64,000 nucleotides of DNA, taken from NCBI RefSeq assembly GCF_000265385.1, contig NC_018013.1, positions 2,321,001-2,385,000 of the forward strand, written 5' to 3'. Shown here piece by piece: positions 40,818 to 49,552 of the stretch. The notes beneath the pieces were generated by a model. The model was given only the letters and a program-made list of their open reading frames with translations, had not been told where the DNA came from and ran no database searches. This DNA is from Aequorivita sublithincola DSM 14238. Its GTDB lineage: Bacteria > Bacteroidota > Bacteroidia > Flavobacteriales > Flavobacteriaceae. Both the position numbers and the translations under genes were made by a program. Positions within the stretch are counted from its first letter, which is position 1; every line of letters begins with the position of its first letter.

Positions 40818-42443
40818 TTACTTTTTAGTTACAACAAACAAATCCCTATACAATCTATTTTTATGTGTTCGGCTGTCTTTTCCCTTCGGATTCATATCGT
40901 AACGGACTATAAATTCTTTATTGAATTCTGAAAAAGCTTCCTCAAAACTTTCGTGATTATTGTCAGAAACCATCACGCCAAATTGATTTTCCTCTGGAAT
41001 TAAAATATTTTCGTCTTCTCTTAAAATTTTCATCTTTTCGCCATAATCCCAGATAAGCTCTGGCGTCATATCTGAAAATTCATAGATTTCTATGTTCTTC
41101 TCTTTCGCAAAAGTATTCGCTTCTGAAAATGGTTTATACTCAGGGTTGTCAGTAATTGCAGCACTCAGTGGAAGTCCGAACCAAATTACCATCACAATAA
41201 AAGCTATTGTTAGATAAAAAACGCTTTCAATTTTTCTTCGGAAGAGATTTCTATACATTAAAACCGCTATTGTTAATAATGCAATCGAAAGCAATACAAA
41301 CCAAACCCAATTTCCGGCAAGTCCGTCTTTCAGAAAGATATAGCCACCTATTGGAAATGCAATTCCTATAAAAGCAATTAGCCCAAAGTTGAAATAGACT
41401 GGAATTGTTTCCCTTTTATCTTTCAATTTTTTAAATTTTCTGAAAAGATATTCAATATAAAAACCCGTATTCAAAGCCATTGGAATTAATACTGGCAATA
41501 AATAGCGCGATTTTTTCTCTGGAATTAACGAAAGTAAAATCACTGAAATCATCGTCCAAAGAAAAGTGAAGAAGTAGGCTTTTTTATTAAAAACTCGATT
41601 CTTTAAATATGGATAAATCAAAGCTATAAATGCCGGAATGGTCCAAACGCCGCTCTGCGTAAAAAAACTCCAGTAATAATAAAATGGCTTAGTTTCATAA
41701 CTAATCCAGTTTGTAGTTTCTTTTTTGGTGATTTCTGCGGCAGCTGGATCAAATTTTAATGTGTACCAATGCCACCAAGTGGAAACAATTGTTGCGACTA
41801 TTAGAAAAGCAATCAACGGCAACCAGCGCGATTTAAAGTTTTTGTATTTGTAAACAATTCCAAAGGCAATCAAAAAGGGGAGGAGCAATGCGTAAAACGA
41901 AACAGGGCCTTTGCTCAAGAACGAACAACCAAAGAAAAGTCCAGCCAAAAGTGCATTTCTATATTTATGGGTTTCTTCCGTGAAAAATAAGTACAGAAGA
42001 TAGATGCAACCCATCATAAACCCGTGGGTGTAAATATCCCACTGCCCATCACGAGCGGAGGCAACGATGTAAAACGAAGTCGCCAATACTAACGAACTTA
42101 TAAAGGCATATAATTTTTCCGAAGTTAATTTTGTGGCAAGTTTATAAGAAAAAAGCACTAAAATTAAACTCATAATAGCTGCCGGAAGTCGTAGTGCCCA
42201 AATAGTTTTTATTCCAAATATAGCTGCAGAAAAAGCAGTAAGCCAAGTAGGAAGCGGCGGTTTTTGATAGCGTGGTTCACCATTTATTGTGGTTAATAAC
42301 CAGTTGCCATCTTGCAACATTTCACGTGCCGTAATGAAGTTTCTCGCTTCCATAATATTTACTGGCAACGAGTTTAAATTCACGAAGAAAATAGCCGCGC
42401 AAGTAATTAAAAGAAGCAGTAAATAATTCTTTTCAATTTTCAT
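40818..42443 (-). CDS. Glycosyltransferase family 39 (ArnT/PMT-like) membrane protein
   Basis: A 541-residue multi-pass enzyme that transfers a sugar from a polyprenyl phosphate carrier. An early acidic motif reads 'NIMEARNFITAREMLQDGNW', and the cytoplasmic or periplasmic loop 'EPRYQKPPLPTWLTAFSAAI' is typical of the ArnT branch. About 11 to 12 helices are followed by a C-terminal periplasmic domain. With the LABN and GT2 genes upstream it forms a three-gene operon (11-bp overlap with LABN). The probable target is lipid A or another surface glycan. Confidence 0.9.
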   Translation of the reverse strand: MKIEKNYLLLLLITCAAIFFVNLNSLPVNIMEARNFITAREMLQDGNWLLTTINGEPRYQKPPLPTWLTAFSAAIFGIKTIWALRLPAAIMSLILVLFSYKLATKLTSEKLYAFISSLVLATSFYIVASARDGQWDIYTHGFMMGCIYLLYLFFTEETHKYRNALLAGLFFGCSFLSKGPVSFYALLLPFLIAFGIVYKYKNFKSRWLPLIAFLIVATIVSTWWHWYTLKFDPAAAEITKKETTNWISYETKPFYYYWSFFTQSGVWTIPAFIALIYPYLKNRVFNKKAYFFTFLWTMISVILLSLIPEKKSRYLLPVLIPMALNTGFYIEYLFRKFKKLKDKRETIPVYFNFGLIAFIGIAFPIGGYIFLKDGLAGNWVWFVLLSIALLTIAVLMYRNLFRRKIESVFYLTIAFIVMVIWFGLPLSAAITDNPEYKPFSEANTFAKEKNIEIYEFSDMTPELIWDYGEKMKILREDENILIPEENQFGVMVSDNNHESFEEAFSEFNKEFIVRYDMNPKGKDSRTHKNRLYRDLFVVTKK

Positions 42444-43065
42444 AACGCATTTGTTTTTTCCAGATAAAAATATTCCGAACGTAAATAATCAAACCAGCAA
42501 TGTGGCCTACAAAAAGTACTGGATCTTCTCTAAAAATTGCATAGGTTAAAATTAGCGAAGCCCCTAAAACACTCATTCGCCAAAAGCCAACGGGTAATTG
42601 TGAAGTTTTTGTTTTTTCAGAAACTATCCATTGATATACAAAACGAAGTGTGAAAATTAGTTGTGAGACAATTCCTAAAAGTAGGAGCCAAAAAGGAATG
42701 TCGTCGTTGTTGAAAAGCTTTTGGATGTCATATTCGCCGTTATTGTAAGCATAAATTACAACGAAAACTGGAAAGACAAAAAGAAAAATTTGCAACCATT
42801 TGGGCGATTTCTTCCATTCGCCTTGCAATTGTAAATTTCGAATATAAATGTAATAGGTTAAGGCTTGACCGAGCATAATCGCGAAATCATCACGTAAATG
42901 TCCGTAAACGAAAAGTAAAAAGGAAGCGAGCAAACTCAGTTTCCAAAAAGCTGAAGGTGTAATTATACGCTTGCTTTTTTCGGAAAGAATCCATTGAACA
43001 ATAAGCCTTCCGCTGAAAAGGATTTGTGCCAAAAAGCCAATGCCATACACAATCCAGTTGCTCAT
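42433..43065 (-). CDS. LABN (lipid-A-disaccharide synthase N-terminal) domain membrane protein
   Basis: A 210-residue protein with two LABN repeats of three helices each. Each repeat has the signature 'GFLAQILFSGRLIVQWILSE' and 'GIVSQLIFTLRFVYQWIVSE', followed by 'PSAFWKLSLLASFLLFVYG' and 'PVGFWRMSVLGASLILTYAI'. LABN proteins often accompany lipid-linked glycosyltransferases and may act as flippase-like partners. It overlaps the GT2 gene by 4 bp and GT39 by 11 bp. Confidence 0.9.
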   Translation of the reverse strand: MSNWIVYGIGFLAQILFSGRLIVQWILSEKSKRIITPSAFWKLSLLASFLLFVYGHLRDDFAIMLGQALTYYIYIRNLQLQGEWKKSPKWLQIFLFVFPVFVVIYAYNNGEYDIQKLFNNDDIPFWLLLLGIVSQLIFTLRFVYQWIVSEKTKTSQLPVGFWRMSVLGASLILTYAIFREDPVLFVGHIAGLIIYVRNIFIWKKQMRYEN

Positions 43066-43772
43066 CTTTTGCTTTTAATTTCGTAGTTGATGTATTTTTT
43101 CTTCATCCAAAGGTAAGCGAAACAGTCCATCAGAGGCCCAATCAATCTATTCCAAAGTCCAAATTTTGCAGTTCCCGCCATTCTTGGAAAATGTTTTACA
43201 GGCACTTGTATAATTTTTCCGTTTTGCAAAAGAATCATTGCGGGTAAAAACCTGTGAAGGCCTTTAAACATTGGAATGCGTTTTGCGTAATCACTTTTTA
43301 TAACTTTTAGAGGGCAACCCGTATCGTCCATTCCGTCATTTGTAAAAGCTCTACGAATTCCGTTTGCAATTTTGGATGACATATTTTTTACGAACTTATC
43401 CTTTCTATCTGCGCGAACTCCTGTAACCAAATCGTATTCGCCAATATGTTCCAGCAAAAGGTTGAAATCTTCTGGCGCAGTTTGTAAATCGCTATCAATA
43501 TAACCAACCAACGGACTTTCAACATAATCAAAACCTGCTTTTATGGCAGCGCTCAGACCTCGGTTTTCTTTGAAATTTATAAAATGAAAAGCCTCATTGC
43601 GATTACAAATTTGTTCAATTAGCATTTGGCTGTTGTCCTTAGAACCGTCGTTTACAAAGAGGATAGACGTTTTTTTAAAGGCGATTTTGGTGTAGTCAAG
43701 CAGTTCCTTTTCAACACGTTCTAAGTTTTCTTCTTCGTTATAAACGGGCACAATTATGGTAAACTCGTACAT
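43062..43772 (-). CDS. Glycosyltransferase family 2 (dolichol/polyprenol-phosphate sugar synthase-like)
   Basis: A 236-residue GT2 enzyme. The start 'EFTIIVPVYNEEENLERVEK', 'ILFVNDGSKDNSQMLIEQIC' and the DxD region 'PLVGYIDSDLQTAPEDFNLL' are typical of DPM1-like enzymes that make polyprenyl-phosphate sugar. Its product is probably the donor for the downstream GT39 transferase. No C-terminal membrane helices are seen. It is the first gene of the operon, divergent from the epimerase. Confidence 0.93.
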   Translation of the reverse strand: MYEFTIIVPVYNEEENLERVEKELLDYTKIAFKKTSILFVNDGSKDNSQMLIEQICNRNEAFHFINFKENRGLSAAIKAGFDYVESPLVGYIDSDLQTAPEDFNLLLEHIGEYDLVTGVRADRKDKFVKNMSSKIANGIRRAFTNDGMDDTGCPLKVIKSDYAKRIPMFKGLHRFLPAMILLQNGKIIQVPVKHFPRMAGTAKFGLWNRLIGPLMDCFAYLWMKKKYINYEIKSKR

Positions 43773-43966
43773 TCAGTTTTTTTGAAAAGGTTTGTGCAAA
43801 AGTATTTCTTTTTTGAAGAATAAGGCATAACGCTAAAAAAGATGTTATTTTGCAGATGAAAAGGAAGCAAGAAACAGGACTTAAATGACACAGGACAATT
43901 TTGGATATAAAATCCAAATTCGTCTTGATTCCTGAATCCCTTCAGTCTTGTTTCAAAAGAAAATAT

Positions 43967-44905
43967 ATGAAAATACTCGTTACAGGCGCTGCCGGATTTA
44001 TAGGTTCCCATACTTCGGAAAGATTAAAGAAACTTGGTCACGAGGTGATTGGTATTGATAATTTTTCGCCTTATTACGATATTTCACTAAAGAATCTGAA
44101 TGCCAAAGTCCTTTCAGGAAAAAATATCAAAATCCTAAACCTTGATTTAAGAGATACTGATTTAGCTGAAAATCTCCCAAACGATTTAGATTTTATATTC
44201 CACTTTGCTGCGCATCCTGGTATTTCTAGCACTTCTTCGTTTGAAGATTATTTCAGCAATAATATTTTAGCAACACAGCGTTTGCTTGAATTTGCTGAAA
44301 GACTTGCAAAGAAACCATTTTTTGTGAATATTGCTACTTCTTCAATCTATGGGTTGGAAGCCACTTTTCCTGAAAGCGTTCCGCCGAAACCCGCTTCTTG
44401 GTACGGCGTTACAAAACTTGCTGCCGAACAATTAGTGCTGGCAAAAAGCCGTGAAAACAAATTGAAAGGAACTTCACTTCGTCTGTTTTCAGTTTATGGG
44501 CCGCGCGAAAGACCAGATAAACTTTACACTCGCTTGATAGATTGTGGCTTGAATAATAAAGCGTTTCCGTTGTTTGAAGGTAGCGAAAAACACTTGCGCA
44601 GTTTTACCTATGTACAAGATATTGTGGACGGAATTGTGAGTGTTATTGGTAAAGAAGAAGTCTGCAATGGCGAGGTTTTCAACCTAGGAACAGAAACCGA
44701 AAGCACTACCGCACAAGGAATTGCGACGGCTGAGGAAATTCTTCAAAAGAAAATAAAAACGGGAATAAATCCTCCACGTGACGGCGATCAATCCAGAACC
44801 AAAGCGAATATTGATAAAGCTAGAAAACTGCTCAGTTATAACCCGCAAACAACTTTGAAAGAAGGATTGATTGCTCAAACTGAATGGTTTAAAGAAAATT
44901 TTTAA
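43967..44905 (+). CDS. NAD-dependent sugar nucleotide epimerase
   Basis: A 312-residue extended SDR enzyme. 'KILVTGAAGFIGSHTSERLK' has the GxxGxxG site, and 'SWYGVTKLAAEQLVLAKSRE' carries the catalytic YxxxK, preceded by 'VNIATSSIYG'. 'SVYGPRERPDKLYTRLIDCG' and the C-terminal region resemble UDP-glucuronate 4-epimerase or UDP-glucose 4-epimerase. The start is at 43967, not 43901. It probably supplies an activated sugar for surface polysaccharides. Confidence 0.9.
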   Translation: MKILVTGAAGFIGSHTSERLKKLGHEVIGIDNFSPYYDISLKNLNAKVLSGKNIKILNLDLRDTDLAENLPNDLDFIFHFAAHPGISSTSSFEDYFSNNILATQRLLEFAERLAKKPFFVNIATSSIYGLEATFPESVPPKPASWYGVTKLAAEQLVLAKSRENKLKGTSLRLFSVYGPRERPDKLYTRLIDCGLNNKAFPLFEGSEKHLRSFTYVQDIVDGIVSVIGKEEVCNGEVFNLGTETESTTAQGIATAEEILQKKIKTGINPPRDGDQSRTKANIDKARKLLSYNPQTTLKEGLIAQTEWFKENF

Positions 44906-45024
44906 TTTTTTGTAATTATCTAATATTCAGTAATTTATTTTCACTTCCGTTTTTTGGTATCTTTTCACCTTTATTACCATTTGTTTGAGAAATTAATTTA
45001 AATGTATATTGCCATAAAATAAAT

Positions 45025-48000
45025 ATGAAAAAAACTACACTCCTCTTCTTGTTTATAGCTTTTAGCTTTAATTATATTTTAGCGCAATGCCCTACAGGAC
45101 CTATAGTTCTTTCCACACAAGATGATATAGATAATTTTGCTATAAACTATCCTGGTTGTACACAGCTTACCAATAATTTAACAATAAGCGGAAGTACCAT
45201 TGAAAATCTAAATGGTCTGAGTTCCATTACGTCCATTGATGGAGATTTAGTGATAACCGCGAACACTCGCCTAAGATATTTGGCAGGGTTGGATAACCTA
45301 ACAAACATTACTGGAAAATTTGAAATTTCAGGTACTCTGATCTATAATTGTAATGGTCTTGGATCCTTAACAAATATTGGCGGTGATTTTGTAGCTAGAA
45401 AACTTGAAAAGTTTTTAGGTTTGAGTTCTTTGGTCTCTATTGGGGGAACTTTGAACATAGAATATAACGGTAGTCTCGAGACTTTAATTGGTCTGGATGC
45501 ACTTACTACTATTGGTGGAGATTTAAAATTTAAGAATAATAATAATTTATTAAGATTATTGGGTGTAAATAATTTGCAAAGTATTGGAGGAGATTTTGCA
45601 ATGATAAATGTAAATATTAATTCTAATAATTTGGATGGATTACAGAGTTTGGAAAGTATAGGGGGGAATCTTGACATCACCTCTTCCATAAATTCTATGT
45701 ATGGATTAAGTGGACTTACCAGTATTGGTGGCAATTTGGATTTAAATTCAGGTTCATATATTAACGATTTAGATGGATTATTATCGTTGAATTCTATTGG
45801 AGGAGATTTCATTATTACAAATAGCACTATTGAAGATATGACATGTGCCACCCTCCAAACTATCGGTGGCTCATTATTAATTCAAAATTGCGACGAGCTT
45901 ACCAACATTAATTTTCCTGGGATTGCTGGAGTAGGTGGCTATATGTCTATTTTTGATAATGGTGTTCTAACTTCAATTGCAGGATATACTCCATTGTCAG
46001 CCGTAGGTAGTTATTTAAAGATTTCCAACAATGGGTTAATGACAACCATCCCCGATTTCAACAATCTTACTACTGTTGGTGGGGATTTAAACTTGAGCAA
46101 CAATTTTTCGCTTCTTGCCGTAAATAACTTCCAAAGTTTGACGAATGTTCCAGGATCATTGGATCTTTCAAACTCTGCGGAATTATTAAGCATTTCAGGG
46201 TTTAATGCTGTTGAAACAATTGGCGGTGGCTTGAAACTCGATTCAAACCCAAAATTAGAAACGCTTGCCGGTTTTAATTCGTTGCTTTCTGTTGGAGCAG
46301 ATTTTAAAATCAACAATAATAATAGTTTGATAAATTTTTCAGGTTTTAATAGTGTTACTGAAATAACAGGTGCGTTTTCAATTAATCAAAACCCAAATCT
46401 TCAAGCTATAAACGTGTTTAATGCCTTGGAAACTGTAGGCTCTTATTCAATTATAGGAAATCATAATCTAGATACATTAACTGGTTTCAACGCAATTACC
46501 ACCATTAATGGAAATTTTGAAATAATTGATAACATTGTGTTGAGTAATTTAAACTCTTTTCCATTGGTAACCACTGTTTCAGGTAGTTTTATCTTTTCTA
46601 GTAACTCTATTGCCACACAATTTCAAGGTTTTGAAAATTTGGAAGCTATTGGTGGAGATATGAAATTTACTACTAGTCCATTACTTGTTTCAATGCCAAG
46701 CTTTAATTCGCTAGCATCAATTTCTGGAGATGTCTGGTTTGATAGAGTAGATTCGTTCAAAAACTTAAATACTTTAAGTTCATTAACTGCCATTGGAGGG
46801 TCTATGCGATTTGAAAATATGGAAACCTTTAGTGATGTGGAAGGTCTGAATAATTTATTGACTATTGGTGGAGGTATTTATATTGCTCGCTGTAAAATAC
46901 AAACTGGTTTTGATTCCTTGGTTTCTATGGGAGGAACTTTTTATTATACAGATATAACCATTGTGCCTCAATTTCAGGGCTTTGATTCTTTGGAAACCCT
47001 TGGTGGATCTTTCGTACTCTCTGGTATTAGTTCCGATTTTCAATATTTTTATTGGCCACCCAATTTAACAACCATTGGTGGAGGGATTAGTGTTGTTGGA
47101 TGTGGTGCGTGGGAAATTATAGGCATGGAAATCTTAACATCTATAGGCAGTAATATCACATTTTACCAAAATGGGATAAGGAAAATTGATTTGAATTTAT
47201 TGGTTAACGTACCTGGTCATGTTGAGATAAATCGCAACGGTGCCTTGAAACATGTAAATTTTTCTTCTTTAGAAACTGTGGATGAACATTTTGAAATTGA
47301 AAAATTGAGCACCTACCTGAATTTGAACAATCTAACCACAGTAGGAGATTATTTTAAATTAGAAGAAATGGGAAACTCCTCAAACCCAGTTGTTGATCTT
47401 GTAATGAGTTCTATAACTTCAATTGGCAGCGATGTTACAATTGATGGTACGGTAGATTCTCTATTAGGTTGGGAAAACTTAACAACCATAAATGGAAACC
47501 TTTCTTTAAAGAGTAAAGATTTTATGCCTGGATTATATGGCTTAGAAGGCCTAACAACGGTAACTGGAAATTGTGAAATTCGCGGCGATTTCTCTACCTT
47601 CTCTGGTTTAGATAATCTAACATCCATTGGTGGTTATTTCAGGTCCACTCCCGTTCAATTTGCAGGAAGCCAAGGCAATCCGGTTGAAGATTTTACAGGC
47701 TTGGGGCAATTAGGTTCCATTGGCAGCGATTTCTTAATTGAGGGAAGAATTCATACGCTAAATGGTATTTCAAGTTTGGAGACCGTAGGTGGGAACCTTA
47801 AAGTTTCAATTGACTTTAATTTGCAAAATTTAATAGGTTTAGAAAATTTGCAATCCGTTGAAGGTGATTTATTAATAAAATCAAATACCAATTTAACAAG
47901 TCTGGAAGGTCTGGATAATTTAGATTATAACTTACTTGACAACCTTGAGATTACAAGCAATCCCAACCTAAGCATGTGTTCTATTTTACCAGTTTGCGGC

Positions 48001-49431
48001 TATTTACAGACCAATACAAACTATATCATTTACGGCAATGGTACAGGTTGCGATAGTGATAACGATATTTTGAGCCTGTGTAATTACAATACAATATTAG
48101 GAAATGTGCGTTATGACTTTAATGTGAATGGTTGCGATTCTTCAGATTACGGAGCTGGTTCGATTCTTATTGATGTTTCAAATGGGGTTAATAATTACAG
48201 AACATTAACTAAAGATGATGGTTCTTATTTAATTTTTGTAGGCGAAGGAACTTTCACAATTTCAATAAATTCTGAATCCTTACCAGAAAATTTTGAAGCT
48301 ACGCCAGCTTCAGCCACAACAACTTTCACAGGAAACGGAAACGAAGACACCGTAGATTTTTGTTTAACAGCCACTACAATTTTTGACGATTTAAGGGTGA
48401 CTATACTTCCTTTAAATCAAGCGCAACCAGGGTTTGAGACAGAATACCTGATTGTCTATGAAAACTTGGGAACCCAGCCGCTCAATGGCGATGTAACATT
48501 ACAATTTGATGATTCCCGTCAAAGCTTTTTAATGGCAAACCCTTCGCAAACAACCATTAATAATGATATTATTTCTTGGGATTTTACAGATTTACTGCCT
48601 TTTCAGTCAAAAGAAATACGAGTGGTTTTCAACACTTTTCCACCACCAATTAACCAAGGCGGTGATATTCTACATTTCAGCACGACCATCAATCCGATTG
48701 GATCAGACGCCAACCCAGACAATAACGTGGCCGAAATGGATCAAATTATTGTAAATTCTTACGATCCAAATGACAAGCAAGTAGCTCAAGGCACTTCAAT
48801 TTTTATTGATGAAGCGAATGATTATTTAGACTATGTTATTCGTTTTCAAAATACAGGTACTGCAAACGCAACTACTGTTAAAGTTACGGATCATTTAAGT
48901 AATAATCTAAACTGGAATACAATTAGAACGCTTTCGTCAAGTCATGAGTATCGGGTGGAAATCAGGAATAACAATGAGGTTAATTTCATATTTGAGAATA
49001 TAGATTTACCGCCAGAAACTACTGATCCCGAAGGTAGTAACGGATATATAGCTTTTCAGATATTGCCAATTTCAAATCTTCAAATTGGTGATTCTGTGGA
49101 CAATACAGCAAATATATTTTTCGATTATAACCCAGCCATTATAACTAATACGGTAACAACTACAATAATTGAAGAATTGGGCGTGACCGAAAATTCGCTA
49201 ATAAAACTAACTTTATTTCCAGTTCCTACTAGTGGAAACGTAACTATAAAGTATAGTGGAATTATCCAGCAAGTAGAATTATATAGTGAATTGGGCCAAC
49301 TTTTATCTAAAGAAATAAATTTGCAAGGAATTCACTCTTTGAATACTGAAAAGCTTGCTAATGGTATTTATTTCGTGAAAATTAAAGACAGTAACGAAAA
49401 TGAAATAGTGAAAAAGTTGATAAGGAACTAA
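45025..49431 (+). CDS. Giant T9SS-secreted protein with L-domain-like repeats
   Basis: A 1468-residue exported protein. Order: signal peptide (MKKTTLLFLFIAFSFNYILA, then Q); about residues 22-1010 of degenerate repeats of 20-25 residues ('LTSIGGNLDLNSGSYINDLD' type, with L..IGGDL..), related to receptor L domains and LRR solenoids; a short Cys-containing cap near 975; a carboxypeptidase-like or SdrD B-like module ('ILGNVRYDFNVNGCDSSDYG'); DUF11/DUF7619-like modules ('SYDPNDKQVAQGTSIFIDEA'); and a type A sorting domain ('LFPVPTSGNVTIKYSGIIQQ' to 'KLIRN'). It should be exported by Sec and then T9SS and attached to the cell surface, probably as an adhesin. The ligand is unknown. Confidence 0.9.
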   Translation: MKKTTLLFLFIAFSFNYILAQCPTGPIVLSTQDDIDNFAINYPGCTQLTNNLTISGSTIENLNGLSSITSIDGDLVITANTRLRYLAGLDNLTNITGKFEISGTLIYNCNGLGSLTNIGGDFVARKLEKFLGLSSLVSIGGTLNIEYNGSLETLIGLDALTTIGGDLKFKNNNNLLRLLGVNNLQSIGGDFAMINVNINSNNLDGLQSLESIGGNLDITSSINSMYGLSGLTSIGGNLDLNSGSYINDLDGLLSLNSIGGDFIITNSTIEDMTCATLQTIGGSLLIQNCDELTNINFPGIAGVGGYMSIFDNGVLTSIAGYTPLSAVGSYLKISNNGLMTTIPDFNNLTTVGGDLNLSNNFSLLAVNNFQSLTNVPGSLDLSNSAELLSISGFNAVETIGGGLKLDSNPKLETLAGFNSLLSVGADFKINNNNSLINFSGFNSVTEITGAFSINQNPNLQAINVFNALETVGSYSIIGNHNLDTLTGFNAITTINGNFEIIDNIVLSNLNSFPLVTTVSGSFIFSSNSIATQFQGFENLEAIGGDMKFTTSPLLVSMPSFNSLASISGDVWFDRVDSFKNLNTLSSLTAIGGSMRFENMETFSDVEGLNNLLTIGGGIYIARCKIQTGFDSLVSMGGTFYYTDITIVPQFQGFDSLETLGGSFVLSGISSDFQYFYWPPNLTTIGGGISVVGCGAWEIIGMEILTSIGSNITFYQNGIRKIDLNLLVNVPGHVEINRNGALKHVNFSSLETVDEHFEIEKLSTYLNLNNLTTVGDYFKLEEMGNSSNPVVDLVMSSITSIGSDVTIDGTVDSLLGWENLTTINGNLSLKSKDFMPGLYGLEGLTTVTGNCEIRGDFSTFSGLDNLTSIGGYFRSTPVQFAGSQGNPVEDFTGLGQLGSIGSDFLIEGRIHTLNGISSLETVGGNLKVSIDFNLQNLIGLENLQSVEGDLLIKSNTNLTSLEGLDNLDYNLLDNLEITSNPNLSMCSILPVCGYLQTNTNYIIYGNGTGCDSDNDILSLCNYNTILGNVRYDFNVNGCDSSDYGAGSILIDVSNGVNNYRTLTKDDGSYLIFVGEGTFTISINSESLPENFEATPASATTTFTGNGNEDTVDFCLTATTIFDDLRVTILPLNQAQPGFETEYLIVYENLGTQPLNGDVTLQFDDSRQSFLMANPSQTTINNDIISWDFTDLLPFQSKEIRVVFNTFPPPINQGGDILHFSTTINPIGSDANPDNNVAEMDQIIVNSYDPNDKQVAQGTSIFIDEANDYLDYVIRFQNTGTANATTVKVTDHLSNNLNWNTIRTLSSSHEYRVEIRNNNEVNFIFENIDLPPETTDPEGSNGYIAFQILPISNLQIGDSVDNTANIFFDYNPAIITNTVTTTIIEELGVTENSLIKLTLFPVPTSGNVTIKYSGIIQQVELYSELGQLLSKEINLQGIHSLNTEKLANGIYFVKIKDSNENEIVKKLIRN

Positions 49432-49552
49432 ACGCTAAAACAAATTAAAAGAATAGTTACTTTTAGAAACGAAATGATTCAAAATGACTAATTTAGTTGT
49501 CTTATAATCAGTAAGACTAATTTCGTTTTATTGTAGACAACCAACTCCCTTC

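Noticed and set aside
45342..45851. Long antisense ORF with KSPPI repeats
   Set aside because: Its repeats mirror the IGGDL repeats of the sense gene; no start signals or independent support.
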